A stretch of 64,000 nt of DNA from Micavibrio sp. UBA6147 (GTDB taxonomy: Bacteria; Pseudomonadota; Alphaproteobacteria; Micavibrionales; UBA1664), in the NCBI GenBank assembly GCA_002423185.1, contig DIUX01000001.1, positions 62,465 to 126,464 on the forward strand, in the 5' to 3' direction. Within the stretch, counting starts at the first letter, position 1. Each line of letters opens with the position of its first letter. Shown piece after piece: positions 18,046-26,180 of the stretch. Below the pieces are notes generated by a model. The model did no database searches. It was given only the letters and a program-made list of their open reading frames with translations, and was not told the DNA's origin. A program made the translations under genes and the position numbers.

Positions 18046-18385
18046 TGCTGTGTGGTCTCCATCTCGTCAGTGGGTGCGGGTGCGATTACGGTCTTGTCGA
18101 AGCCGTTATTGTTATGGATTATTATGGCATGTGAGCCTTTGAGCCATCTCATTCAGCCGTTCCACGGGCTTTGCCTGCGTATCAAAATCGTTTTTGTGGC
18201 GTTGTACGGTAAAACCGATTCAGTTTGCCCCTTAAATGTTTAAAATACGGTTTCTTTTCGGTTGCGCATATCCTAATATTTGTAAGGGAAAAGAACAAGA
18301 CCGCTTGCCCCGCTTTTAACAAGAGTTTTACGCGCCAATTTTTCTAACATCCCGCGGACACATTCTTTACGTCAGGAGCACGCCC
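18046..18385. other. Divergent intergenic region between moxR and the CCA-adding enzyme gene
   Basis: About 340 bases with no credible gene. It must hold the promoters of the leftward moxR cluster and the rightward tRNA nucleotidyltransferase gene. The part around 18230-18340 is clearly AT-richer than the flanks. I see no promoter pair good enough to name and no terminator. Confidence 0.4.
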
Positions 18386-19714
18386 GTGCAACCCGCTTTG
18401 ACCCTTCCCATCGCACCATGGATGCGCGACCCTGCATTGCTCCGCGTGCTGGCCGCGCTGAACGGGACGTTGGATGCGCTGGATGCGCTAAATGCGGGTA
18501 AGGGCGCAAAACAAAAAGCGCTGTACGCGCTTCCTTCGGCGCTTATTGTCGGCGGCGCGGTGCGAAACTATATTCTTAACAAGCCCGTATATGATATTGA
18601 TATTGCGTGCGTATTTGCTCCGGAAGTATCGCAGGCCTTGCTCGTGGATGCGGGGATTAAAGTCATCCCGACCGGTATTCAGCACGGCACGATAACGGCG
18701 GTGATGAAGGGGCGGTCTTTTGAAATCACAACCCTTCGCCGCGATGTCAAAACCGATGGCCGCCATGCCGAAGTTGCGTTTACGCAGAGCTGGCGCGAGG
18801 ATGCCGAACGCCGCGATTTTACGATGAACGCCCTGTTCATGGATGTCGGGTTTGGAGATGGGGAAGGACGCGTCTATGACCCGCTGGGGCAGGGGCTTGT
18901 CGACGCACAGGCCGGAATCGTGCGGTTTGTCGGCAATGCGGATCAACGTATTCAGGAAGATTATTTACGGATTTTAAGATTTTTCCGCATGTGGGCGCTC
19001 TATGGGCACCATCATGCGCCGGATTCTGAGGCTGTTGCCGCTTGCGCAGCGCATCGTGAGGGGCTGGGTAAGCTGTCGCGTGAGCGTGTTTCCACCGAGA
19101 TCATGAAAATGATCGTTGCGGAGGGCGCACCTGTCGCGCTCCAGATCATGGCTGAAAACGGCATATTGACCGACTACATCGCGGCGAATTTTTCGCCGCG
19201 GGCGCTGGAACGTCTGGCGATGCTCCAGACTCGCTTTGACGTGGTTGACCCTGTGGCGCGTTTAATTGTGATGGCGGCGCGTGACTATGCAACGGTGAAG
19301 ACCCTGACGCGCAAAATGATTTTGAGCCGTGACGAGAAAAAACGGCTGCAAAAAACATTCGATATTTTGCGCCATGATTTTGGCGTCACGGCGGGCGAAT
19401 TAAAGCGATCAATGTATTTTTACGGACGCGATGTGGTGTTACAGAGCGTTTTGATTGATTTGAGCAGCAAGCCGCTGGAATCGGGCGGGTTTGAGTTCGA
19501 TGTCGCGGCGGCGGTGCGCTTTATCATGCAATGGCCGATTCCGGTTTTCCCGATTGCGGGCGATGATTTAAAGAAACTGGGCTATGCCGAAGGGCCGGAA
19601 ATAGGCGAGGCTTTGCTGGACATGCAACAAAGATGGATTGACAGCGATTTCTCGCTATCAAAGGATTCTTTGATTATGTGGCTGAAAAATGGGGCTGTAC
19701 AGCCCGAGTCTTAA
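18386..19714 (+). CDS. cca: CCA-adding tRNA nucleotidyltransferase / poly(A) polymerase family
   Basis: 442 residues. The class II nucleotidyltransferase head contains LIVGGAVRNYILNKPVYDID, with the G-G-x-x-R loop and the DID metal-binding carboxylates. RRDFTMNALFMDVG and RIQEDYLRILRFFRMWALYG are further family motifs. The enzyme adds or repairs the 3' CCA of tRNAs. Start codon is GTG at 18386, with AGGAG 7 bases upstream. The gene is divergent from the moxR cluster, a neighbourhood seen in other alphaproteobacteria. The 3' end overlaps the stop of a small opposite-strand reading frame. Confidence 0.92.
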   Translation: MQPALTLPIAPWMRDPALLRVLAALNGTLDALDALNAGKGAKQKALYALPSALIVGGAVRNYILNKPVYDIDIACVFAPEVSQALLVDAGIKVIPTGIQHGTITAVMKGRSFEITTLRRDVKTDGRHAEVAFTQSWREDAERRDFTMNALFMDVGFGDGEGRVYDPLGQGLVDAQAGIVRFVGNADQRIQEDYLRILRFFRMWALYGHHHAPDSEAVAACAAHREGLGKLSRERVSTEIMKMIVAEGAPVALQIMAENGILTDYIAANFSPRALERLAMLQTRFDVVDPVARLIVMAARDYATVKTLTRKMILSRDEKKRLQKTFDILRHDFGVTAGELKRSMYFYGRDVVLQSVLIDLSSKPLESGGFEFDVAAAVRFIMQWPIPVFPIAGDDLKKLGYAEGPEIGEALLDMQQRWIDSDFSLSKDSLIMWLKNGAVQPES

Positions 19715-19890
19715 AGCGTTGTAGAGCGTTCTCTGCGTTTGCGATGTTCGCTCTGGCTGATGGGACTGACGCTTTCCAAGAAGCTGGTGGGCAGTCTGTC
19801 TACATCGGTTCCCCTTGTGCGCCAATAATCGAAAATTGCTTTCAAATTTGGGTCGGACAAGAGTTTTTGCCGTTTATCAATGTCTGTCAT
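19711..19890 (-). CDS. Small protein of 59 residues, possibly related to PAS_5-type N-termini
   Basis: The frame reads from ATG 19890 and contains DPNLKAIFDYWRTRGTDVDR followed by LPTSFLESVSPIS, then a basic tail RKRRERSTTL. The pattern of a tryptophan in a short helix followed by RG and LP resembles the beginning of a PAS_5-type domain found widely in alphaproteobacteria, but only the first part is present. It could be a truncated remnant or a genuine small protein. AAAGG lies only 3 bases before the ATG, closer than usual. It ends 4 bases inside the convergent cca gene. Confidence 0.4.
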   Translation of the reverse strand: MTDIDKRQKLLSDPNLKAIFDYWRTRGTDVDRLPTSFLESVSPISQSEHRKRRERSTTL

Positions 19891-19999
19891 GTGCCTTTAC
19901 TGTGAGCTGTTGAAGACACTCTTCTTATGACACGCCGCAGCATAAAAATCAAGTTTTTTGGAAAATGACGCTCAAATAGCGCCCCGAAGGGGGCAAAGT

Positions 20000-20560
20000 C
20001 TACGAAACCGGAAAGGCCTTGGTTTGACGCAGGCCTTCACCAAGAATGATCGCCGCCGCATTGACGACATTGAGCGATCGCGCCCCTGCCTTCATGGGGA
20101 TGCGGATACGGTTCGGGATCGCGGTATGAATCTCGTCCGGCACACCGGCACTTTCGCGCCCGACCAATAAAATATCGCCATGACGAAAGGTGAAGCCGCT
20201 CAAAGACTCGCTGGCCTTGGTGGTGAGTAAAACCAGCCTTTGCCCCGCAACGCCGCCGATATTCGTCATAAATTCCGTCCATGAAATATGGCGGCGGCAA
20301 TCGACAAGGCCGGTATAATCCATGCCGGTGCGGCGGAATTCCTTTTCTTTCCAGATAAAGCCGCAAGGCTCGATGATATGCAACGGTACATCCAAGCACG
20401 CACAGAGCCGCATCATCGCGCCGACATTTTGCGGCATATCCGGCTGATACATGGCCACCGACACGCCAAACGGGCCGATGGTTTGGGCAAAAATCGGGGT
20501 TGAATCGTTGCTGTTCGCGGCGGCGGTGTCCGCGTTTTTTGTCGGCGGGGTTTTTGTCAT
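20000..20560 (-). CDS. trmL: tRNA (cytidine(34)-2'-O)-methyltransferase, SPOUT family
   Basis: 186 residues from ATG 20560; an upstream TTG at 20569 is possible. The SPOUT trefoil-knot motifs are clear: NVGAMMRLCACLDVPLHIIE, ILLVGRESAGVPDEIH and IPMKAGARSLNVVNAAAII, which line the SAM site. TrmL methylates the wobble nucleotide of tRNA-Leu species, including the CAA isoacceptor; a tRNA-Leu(CAA) gene lies at 50190. An N-terminal extension of about 25 polar residues (KNADTAAANSNDST) precedes the domain. In many alphaproteobacteria a trmL homologue precedes petABC divergently, as here. Confidence 0.9.
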   Translation of the reverse strand: MTKTPPTKNADTAAANSNDSTPIFAQTIGPFGVSVAMYQPDMPQNVGAMMRLCACLDVPLHIIEPCGFIWKEKEFRRTGMDYTGLVDCRRHISWTEFMTNIGGVAGQRLVLLTTKASESLSGFTFRHGDILLVGRESAGVPDEIHTAIPNRIRIPMKAGARSLNVVNAAAIILGEGLRQTKAFPVS

Positions 20561-20641
20561 GGTACTCAATTCTGTTTTGGCGGCCTTGTCGGCGGCATCA
20601 CGGGCGACATTGTTTCGGCACCCCGCGCCTCAAAAGGGCGC

Positions 20642-21040
20642 TCAGCGCAGATAATGACGCAATTTCTTGGCGGCGGCAACGTGGTTATAAAGCGGGCCGG
20701 ATCCAAAACACGGTGTCTTTGATTCGGATTCGGGGGATTGCCTGCGCGCATCTTCAACCCATTCATGCATGATAATGAGGGCGCGCACAAGGCCTGCGTT
20801 GACTCTGAGGCATTCTGACTTCGTCATGGTCGTGGTAAACCCGCCTTGGCGGCCTTCACGAACCCATACATCGTATCCGCCATAGCCGTTTTGTTCGGCG
20901 GTAACGTTGCGGATGCGTCCGGCTTCGGTAAAATCCTGCGTCACCATGCGCATCGGGTCGTTTCGTGAAAACCGACTGGTTGCGATGTCGAGGGCGCGTT
21001 TCAAACTGTGGAGCGGGCTGTGAAGCGGATTTTGATTCAT
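20642..21040 (-). CDS. Hypothetical protein, 132 residues
   Basis: No family recognised. The sequence is charged and soluble, with no signal peptide or membrane segment. A central block, GYGGYDVWVREGRQGGF, is followed by a helical part (LRVNAGLVRALIIMHEWVED) and a C-terminal GPLYNHVAAAKKLRHYLR. The start ATG 21040 lacks a strong ribosome-binding site (only AAAAGAA). It lies between trmL and the divergent petA, in the same direction as trmL with an 81-base gap. The coding pattern on this strand looks real and no competing frame is longer, but function is unknown. Confidence 0.55.
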   Translation of the reverse strand: MNQNPLHSPLHSLKRALDIATSRFSRNDPMRMVTQDFTEAGRIRNVTAEQNGYGGYDVWVREGRQGGFTTTMTKSECLRVNAGLVRALIIMHEWVEDARRQSPESESKTPCFGSGPLYNHVAAAKKLRHYLR

Positions 21041-21355
21041 TTCTTTTACACCGTATTACCCTATGTGTATGTATTATGGAAAGTAAAATACAGGAGCTCA
21101 AGCATAAAAGCAAGTTTTTTTGAGCCTGCGAAATTGTCTGCGATATTTTGTTTGCAGCTCATTTTCAAGGGGTTGAACTGTAATCTCGCCCTGAAAGCGC
21201 CGAAAAAACCAACAATGAAAATTTTATGCCGAAAGGATGCAAAGGATATTATGTCGCAATCTTGACTTTTTTGTGCGGATGGTGATTGTGTTGCGGCGTA
21301 TCGGCGACTAATATATTGTCGCGAATGAAATTTACAGACTGAGAAAAGTAAAACC
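21041..21355. other. Intergenic region upstream of petABC
   Basis: 315 bases without a credible gene. A -35-like TTGACT at 21262-21267 has a weak -10-like GATTGT 16 bases further on (21284-21289), oriented to petA, which starts at 21356. The region is AT-rich from 21050 to 21120. No terminator hairpin was seen. Confidence 0.35.
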
Positions 21356-21919
21356 ATGTCCGAAACCAAAGCGACTCATTCTTCCTCGGCTCATGAGCCA
21401 GACAGCGGCTCTACACGGCGCGATTTCCTGTACTTATCGGCGGCCTCTATGGCGGCGGTCGGGGCGGGCTCCGTTGGTTGGGCCTTCGTTGATTCGATGA
21501 ACCCTGCGCAAGACACGCTGGCGATGGCGTCAACCGAGGTTGACCTTGCCCCGATTGAGATCGGGCAATCCATCACGGTGATGTGGCGCGGCAAGCCGGT
21601 CTTTATTCGTCACCGCACCGCCAACGAGATCGAAACCGCCCGTACGGTGGATGTGAGCGCCCTGCGCGACCCGCAACAAGATTCCGACCGCGTGAAAAAA
21701 GATGAATGGCTCATCTTAGTCGGCATTTGTACCCATTTGGGCTGTGTTCCGGTCGGTCAAAAAAGCGGCGAACCGCGCGGCGAGTATGATGGCTGGTTCT
21801 GTCCTTGCCACGGGTCGCATTATGATTCTTCGGGGCGTATCCGTAAGGGCCCCGCGCCAAAAAATCTGGCCGTGCCGGATTATCAATTTTTAACAGACAC
21901 ATCCGTGCGCATCGGGTAA
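21356..21919 (+). CDS. petA: Ubiquinol-cytochrome c reductase, Rieske iron-sulfur subunit
   Basis: 187 residues. The N-terminus STRRDFLYLSAASMAAVGAG is a Tat-type signal anchor with twin arginines at residues 21-22, retained as the membrane helix. The [2Fe-2S] cluster ligands are CTHLGC (Cys125, His127, with Cys130) and CPCHGSHYD (Cys149, His152, with Cys151). The two outer Cys of the pair form the disulfide known in this family. The subunit carries electrons from ubiquinol to cytochrome c1 on the periplasmic side of the bc1 complex. It is the first gene of petABC, 52 bases before petB. Confidence 0.98.
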   Translation: MSETKATHSSSAHEPDSGSTRRDFLYLSAASMAAVGAGSVGWAFVDSMNPAQDTLAMASTEVDLAPIEIGQSITVMWRGKPVFIRHRTANEIETARTVDVSALRDPQQDSDRVKKDEWLILVGICTHLGCVPVGQKSGEPRGEYDGWFCPCHGSHYDSSGRIRKGPAPKNLAVPDYQFLTDTSVRIG

Positions 21920-21971
21920 TCCGCCGCGCATCGCATCTTTAAACGAATAAGACACAAAGACAGAGGACACT

Positions 21972-23240
21972 ATGGGATCAGGCCCGAGAGAAGATTTTAA
22001 AAACCCGGTTGTGAACTGGATTGACGAGCGTTTGCCGGTTTTTACCCTGATGCAAAAGGAATACGGCGTATTCCCGACCCCGAAAAACTTCAACTATTTT
22101 TGGAATTTCGGGGCGATTGCGATGGTGGTTTTGGTGACGATGATTGTCACCGGCATCTTCCTTGCCATGAACTATACCGCCCATGAAGACATGGCGTTTG
22201 ACAGTGTCGAACGCATTATGCGCGACGTGAATTATGGCTGGTTGCTGCGCTATATTCACATGAACGGCGCGTCGATGTTCTTTATCGCCATTTACATCCA
22301 TATTTATCGCGGCATGTATTATGGTTCATACAAAAAACCGCGTGAATTGCTGTGGATTTTGGGTGTTTTGATCCTCGTGCTTTTGATGGCTACTGCGTTC
22401 ATGGGCTATACCTTGCCTTGGTCGCAAATGTCCGGTTGGGGCGCAACGGTTATCACCAGCCTGTTTTCCGCCATTCCTTTGGTGGGCGACAGCTTGCTGA
22501 CATGGCTGTGGGGTGGTTTTTCGGTCGATAACCCCACTTTGAACCGTTTTTATGCGCTGCATTACTTGTTGCCGTTCGTGATTTGCGCGGTTGTGTTTTT
22601 GCACATCTGGGCGCTCCATGTCACCGGATCGAACAACCCGCTGGGGATTGAACCCAAAGGCCCGCAAGACACATTGCCGTTCCACCCGTATTACACGATG
22701 AAGGATTCCTTCGGTATTTGTGTGTTCTTGGTGTTCTTCGCATTCATGGTGTTTTTTGCGCCGAACTACCTCAACCACGCCGACCATTATGTGCCGTTTG
22801 ACCCGCTGGTTACGCCGCAACACATTGTGCCGGAATGGTATTTCTTGCCTTTTTATGCGATTTTGCGGGCTGTGACCTTTGATATCGGCATTCCGCTCAC
22901 CAAGATTGTCTTTATCGAGGCGAAACTGGGCGGCGTTTTGGCGATGTTCGGATCGATTGCCTTGCTTGGCTTTATGCCGTGGCTTGATACGTCAAAGGTG
23001 CGCAGTGCCAAATTCCGCCCGATGTACAAACTCGCTTTGTTTGGCTTGGTTGCCGCCTTTGTGGCGCTCGGCATCGCGGGGGCAAAACCGGCGGAAGGGC
23101 TGTGGCTCTATGTCAGCCAAGTGTCCATGGCCTATTATTTCGCATTTTTCGTTGTCATCCTTCCGATGCTCGGCAAGATCGAAAAAACCAAGCCATTGCC
23201 CGGCAGCATTCATGAAGCCGTTACAGCAAAGGCGAAATAA
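21972..23240 (+). CDS. petB: Ubiquinol-cytochrome c reductase, cytochrome b subunit
   Basis: 422 residues, typical of alphaproteobacterial cytochrome b. Eight or so membrane helices can be read. Key motifs: GWLLRYIHMNGASMFFIAIY with a haem-ligand His, ATAFMGYTLPWSQMSGWGAT with the haem b region, LHYLLPFVICAVVFLHIWAL with two ligand His residues, and PEWYFLPFYAILR, the quinol-oxidation (Qo) site PEWY motif. It holds both haems b in the inner membrane. AGAGGA lies upstream of the ATG. petC begins just 2 bases to 65 bases downstream, depending on its start. Confidence 0.98.
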   Translation: MGSGPREDFKNPVVNWIDERLPVFTLMQKEYGVFPTPKNFNYFWNFGAIAMVVLVTMIVTGIFLAMNYTAHEDMAFDSVERIMRDVNYGWLLRYIHMNGASMFFIAIYIHIYRGMYYGSYKKPRELLWILGVLILVLLMATAFMGYTLPWSQMSGWGATVITSLFSAIPLVGDSLLTWLWGGFSVDNPTLNRFYALHYLLPFVICAVVFLHIWALHVTGSNNPLGIEPKGPQDTLPFHPYYTMKDSFGICVFLVFFAFMVFFAPNYLNHADHYVPFDPLVTPQHIVPEWYFLPFYAILRAVTFDIGIPLTKIVFIEAKLGGVLAMFGSIALLGFMPWLDTSKVRSAKFRPMYKLALFGLVAAFVALGIAGAKPAEGLWLYVSQVSMAYYFAFFVVILPMLGKIEKTKPLPGSIHEAVTAKAK

Positions 23241-23305
23241 GAATGAACAGCAAGGCATACACGCCGGCACGCGCCGCAAATAACAAAAATACCGGAGTAT
23301 ACAGT

Positions 23306-24076
23306 ATGAAGAAACAGATCCTCACCCTTGCGGTTGTTGCTGTGGCGGGCTTCGGAGCCTTTGTCGCTCCGGTGAATGCTGCCGGAACGGCGGTGGAACT
23401 GCCAAAGCGTGACTGGTCGTTTGACGGCGCCCTTGGCACTTATGACCGTAACCAGCTCCAGCGCGGGTTTCAGGTCTATAAAGAGGTCTGTGCGGCGTGC
23501 CACGGCTTAGACCGCGTGTTCTATCGCAACTTGACCGCTCTGGGCTATAATGAGGAGCAAATCAAAACGATTGCGAGCGAATACAGCGTTGTTGACGGCC
23601 CCGATGATGAAGGCGAAATGTTTGACCGCCCCGCACGCCCCAGCGACCGCTTCGTCGGTCCTTACCCGAATATTCAGGCCGCGCGATCGGTGAATAACGG
23701 CGCTTATCCGCCGGATTTGTCATTGATTGCAAAATCGCGTGCCGGCGGCGCGGATTATATTGCCGCCCTATTGACCGGATATGAGCAAGCGCCGGCCGAT
23801 GTCGAGGTTATGGCAGGCATGCATTGGAACAAATATTTCAATGGTCATCAAATTGCGATGGCGGCACCGCTGACCGACGGACAGGTAAGCTATGCCGACG
23901 AAACTCCCACAACGGTTGACCAGATGGCACAGGACGTCGCCGCGTTTTTGACATGGGCGGCAGAGCCTCACATGGAAGTGCGCAAACGCATGGGTGTGAA
24001 GGTTTTGATCTTCTTATCCATCTTCGCGTTCATCATGTACCGCGTGAAACGCAAAATCTGGCGCGACGTGCATTAA
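23306..24076 (+). CDS. petC: Cytochrome c1 subunit of the bc1 complex
   Basis: 256 residues from ATG 23306, chosen because GGAG lies 9 bases upstream and a signal peptide (MKKQILTLAVVAVAGFGAFV...NAA) starts at once. An in-frame ATG at 23243 would add 21 unlikely residues. The haem c site is CAACH (Cys62, Cys65, His66). A methionine in MAAPLTDGQ is the likely axial ligand. The C-terminal helix VLIFLSIFAFIMYRVKR anchors it in the membrane. It passes electrons from the Rieske centre to a soluble or membrane cytochrome c. It is the last gene of petABC and is followed by an intrinsic terminator. Confidence 0.96.
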   Translation: MKKQILTLAVVAVAGFGAFVAPVNAAGTAVELPKRDWSFDGALGTYDRNQLQRGFQVYKEVCAACHGLDRVFYRNLTALGYNEEQIKTIASEYSVVDGPDDEGEMFDRPARPSDRFVGPYPNIQAARSVNNGAYPPDLSLIAKSRAGGADYIAALLTGYEQAPADVEVMAGMHWNKYFNGHQIAMAAPLTDGQVSYADETPTTVDQMAQDVAAFLTWAAEPHMEVRKRMGVKVLIFLSIFAFIMYRVKRKIWRDVH

Positions 24077-24130
24077 GCTGTCGCAGCGCTGTGAAGCGTG
24101 ATGAAGCGTGATGTGGCTTAATCATTGAAA

Positions 24131-24157
24131 AGGGTCGATTGCTCGACCCTTTTTTTA
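24131..24157 (+). terminator. Intrinsic terminator of the petABC operon
   Basis: An 8-bp perfect stem AGGGTCGA (24131-24138) and TCGACCCT (24143-24150), with a TTGC loop, is followed by an uninterrupted T-tract. It lies about 55 bases after the petC stop codon and 38 bases before the stop of the convergent pilin-like gene. Confidence 0.92.
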
Positions 24158-24194
24158 TTGATTGCCGCCGAAAGATCGGTGTTTTCTGCCGCTC

Positions 24195-24896
24195 CTATCG
24201 CGCGATAAGAACGTGGAAAAACACATAGACAAAATTATTCGTGTCATAACCACATCCCGAGCGCTTGGCGTCCAGTTGTGCAACGTCGATATAGGACACA
24301 GCGGCATATCCGCCGGATGCACCGGAGTTCCCACCATTGAAGTAACCGCCCGCCGAATAGGCGAAGTGCGGATCTCCTGGCGGTTCGCCGGATGGGTTCA
24401 CGATTCCGAGTTTATCATTGATGGCAAGGCAGGCCTCGCGCGTCACAACCGCCATGGCGGTCAATTCAGGCTCACCGGAGCCGACATGGCGGTGATATTG
24501 TTGCCCTGTGAAGCGCCATACGTCAACGGCACTGGTCGCTGCAACCCCTTCAGGGACGGTCTGGAACGGCACCGCGCCCCCATCGGCATGGAAAACCTTG
24601 CATTGCGTTTTTTCGGTCGCGTGTTGAAACCCCGCATTGGTGACGCCGGTCATGAAAAAATCAATCTGCAAATCGGTGCATCGGTTGATGACCTGTAGGC
24701 GGCTGATCGCGTTTTCCAGCATCGTTGCGTATTGAATTAGGGAGGATGCCTCGAGCTTGATCTTATCCTTTGTCACACCATCGCCGCCCGACCTGCTGGA
24801 CTGCGTGACGGCATAGGACAGCGCGGCAAACAACGCCACCGCGATCAAAATCAAAAACAAAACATTTCCAGCCTGAGGCTGTGCGTTCTTTGTCAT
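24195..24896 (-). CDS. Pilin-like exported protein, paralogue A
   Basis: 233 residues. A short hydrophilic leader MTKNAQPQA is followed by GNVLFLILIAVALFAALSY, a long hydrophobic helix right after a glycine, as in type IV prepilins. The usual Phe at +1 and Glu at +5 are absent, so it is not a canonical pilin. The remainder is a soluble domain with four or five Cys (RCTD, QCKVFH, ACLAIN, GCGYD), which suggests disulfides outside the cytoplasm. The C-terminus YVFFHVLIAR mirrors YYHVLMSR of the paralogue at 50387-51097. The two share an almost identical stretch of about 30 residues at the N-terminus and spaced Cys motifs later. Function unknown; a minor pilin or pseudopilin is my best guess. Confidence 0.75.
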   Translation of the reverse strand: MTKNAQPQAGNVLFLILIAVALFAALSYAVTQSSRSGGDGVTKDKIKLEASSLIQYATMLENAISRLQVINRCTDLQIDFFMTGVTNAGFQHATEKTQCKVFHADGGAVPFQTVPEGVAATSAVDVWRFTGQQYHRHVGSGEPELTAMAVVTREACLAINDKLGIVNPSGEPPGDPHFAYSAGGYFNGGNSGASGGYAAVSYIDVAQLDAKRSGCGYDTNNFVYVFFHVLIAR

Positions 24897-25066
24897 CTTC
24901 TCAGGCTATCATAAGACCTTAAAGATAATATAAATTTTCGCGAAAATGATTGTCTGCGCGACTTCCTTGGCGGCAGCCGAATAATGCCCACGGCTTTGCT
25001 TTTCTGAGCAAGTCATGCCTATAATCGCTGGGTAAATTTTTAGGTTTCTTGCGGGGGAGTTTTGCT

Positions 25067-25618
25067 GTGAAAGATACAAAAGCGGATATTTTGTCATTTT
25101 GGTTTGAGGAAACTGCGCCCGCGCAATGGTTCCAAAAAAGTGATGATTTTGATGATCTGACCCGCACCCGCTTTGAGGGCGATTACGACCTTGCGGTGAA
25201 GGGAATTTTTGATTCGTGGCAAGAATCCGCCGATGGCGCGCTGGCTTTGTGCATCTTGCTTGACCAGTTTCCGCGCAACATGTTTCGCGGCAGCCCCCAA
25301 TCCTTCGCCACCGATGCCAAGGCATTGGGGATTGCCAAATACGCGATTGGAAAATCCCTTGACGCGCTGTTGCCAGTGATCCAGCGGCGCTTTTTATATT
25401 TGCCGTTCGAACACAGCGAATCAATGGCCGACCAAGACACGAGCGTTGCTTTGTTCGCAAAAATCAAAGACCAAGACCCGATGGGCTATGACTATGCCGT
25501 CCGCCACCAAGAGGTTATTCGCCGCTTCGGCCGCTTTCCGCACCGCAATGCGGTGTTGGAGCGGGCAAGCACCGAAGATGAGCGCCTTTATCTGGAAACG
25601 CCGGGGAGCGGCTTCTAA
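25067..25618 (+). CDS. DUF924 family protein
   Basis: 183 residues starting at GTG 25067, with GGGGGAG 7 bases upstream. The family pattern is clear: ADILSFWFEETAPAQWFQKS, RFEGDYDLAVKGIFDSW, LALCILLDQFPRNMFRG, then FLYLPFEHSESMADQ, YAVRHQEVIRRFGRFPHRN and a C-terminal LETPGSGF. DUF924 proteins have a tetratricopeptide-like all-helical fold, and their biochemical role is not established. It is cytosolic, with no signal peptide. It stands alone between the divergent pilin-like gene and the lysR-trxB group. Confidence 0.93.
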   Translation: MKDTKADILSFWFEETAPAQWFQKSDDFDDLTRTRFEGDYDLAVKGIFDSWQESADGALALCILLDQFPRNMFRGSPQSFATDAKALGIAKYAIGKSLDALLPVIQRRFLYLPFEHSESMADQDTSVALFAKIKDQDPMGYDYAVRHQEVIRRFGRFPHRNAVLERASTEDERLYLETPGSGF

Positions 25619-25995
25619 GCTTTGAAGCACGGGGGCAGGTGCGGTGGGCAGACGCGGTGAGGTAGCCAACAAGGGCGCGGGGCGCGATAGCGCGCAGCGT
25701 GGGTTCTCGGTATAGCCCAAGCATCTTTTCACTCTGGGCGATCATTCTGCGTGATCATTTCTTTGCCGTTTATGCCGTTTATGGCTTTCATGGCTTTCAT
25801 GGTCTGTGCGGGCATAGGGCGCGGGCTGGGCCGTGTGTGCCTTCTTTGGCGGCCCCATTAATGGGCGCATCGCAAGGGGCTCTGGCGGCCTTTAAATGGC
25901 GACATATGAAACCATGACAAATATACGGATATTCGCCAAACGGCTAATCATTACAAATGGATTGGGGGAGATCCTGTTGTCGCTTTATTTTGGAC
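25619..25995. other. Non-coding spacer downstream of the DUF924 gene
   Basis: About 375 bases in which I see no convincing gene. The stretch contains short direct repeats (TTTATGCCGTTTATGGC and GGCTTTCATGGCTTTCATGG near 25770-25800) that look like slippage products. An AT-richer part starts around 25910. The region ends at the minus-strand terminator of the candidate small RNA. Confidence 0.4.
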
Positions 25996-26089
25996 AAAAA
26001 AAATCCGGGCACTAATGCCCGGCGAGTTGAACAGGGAGGTTTCACGTCTGGGAGACGTAAAAACATCAACGTCAGACGACGTCGATGGC
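25996..26089 (-). ncRNA. Candidate small RNA with anti-Shine-Dalgarno loop (locus 1)
   Basis: Read on the minus strand from about 26089. A hairpin with one mismatch (26064-26087) is followed by a T-run and a perfect ACGTCT-CCC-AGACGT hairpin (26044-26058). Next comes an unpaired AAACCTCCCTGTTC (26029-26042), which is complementary to ribosome-binding sites. It ends in an intrinsic terminator, stem CCGGGCA/TGCCCGG (26005-26022) followed by eight T. A promoter lies just upstream at 26096-26125. The layout resembles alphaproteobacterial trans-acting sRNAs with CUCC-rich loops, such as the CUCCUCCC family, which bind mRNA leaders. Alternatively it is the processed 3' UTR of the LysR gene. Confidence 0.6.
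26005..26022 (-). terminator. Intrinsic terminator on the minus strand
   Basis: A 7-bp GC-rich stem with a 4-base loop is followed on the minus strand by ATTTTTTTT (complement of 25996-26004). It would end the candidate sRNA and also any read-through from lysR-trxB. Confidence 0.9.
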
Positions 26090-26095
26090 CCTTTT

Positions 26096-26125
26096 AATAT
26101 AATGTTCGTTGGTTGAATGCTACAA
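26096..26125 (-). promoter_or_regulatory. Sigma70-like promoter for the candidate small RNA
   Basis: On the minus strand TTGTAG (26125-26120) and TATATT (26101-26096) are separated by 18 bases. The predicted start, about 7 bases after the -10 box, falls at 26089-26088, just before the first hairpin. It lies between the LysR stop codon (26181) and the RNA. Confidence 0.55.
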
Positions 26126-26180
26126 AAAAATATGCAAACCTGATATGCGAAAAATGCATAGCTTCGCTGCGGCGCAGAAA

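Noticed and set aside
21890..24076. Extra genes antisense to petB and petC
   Set aside because: Explained as shadows of the highly conserved bc1 genes.
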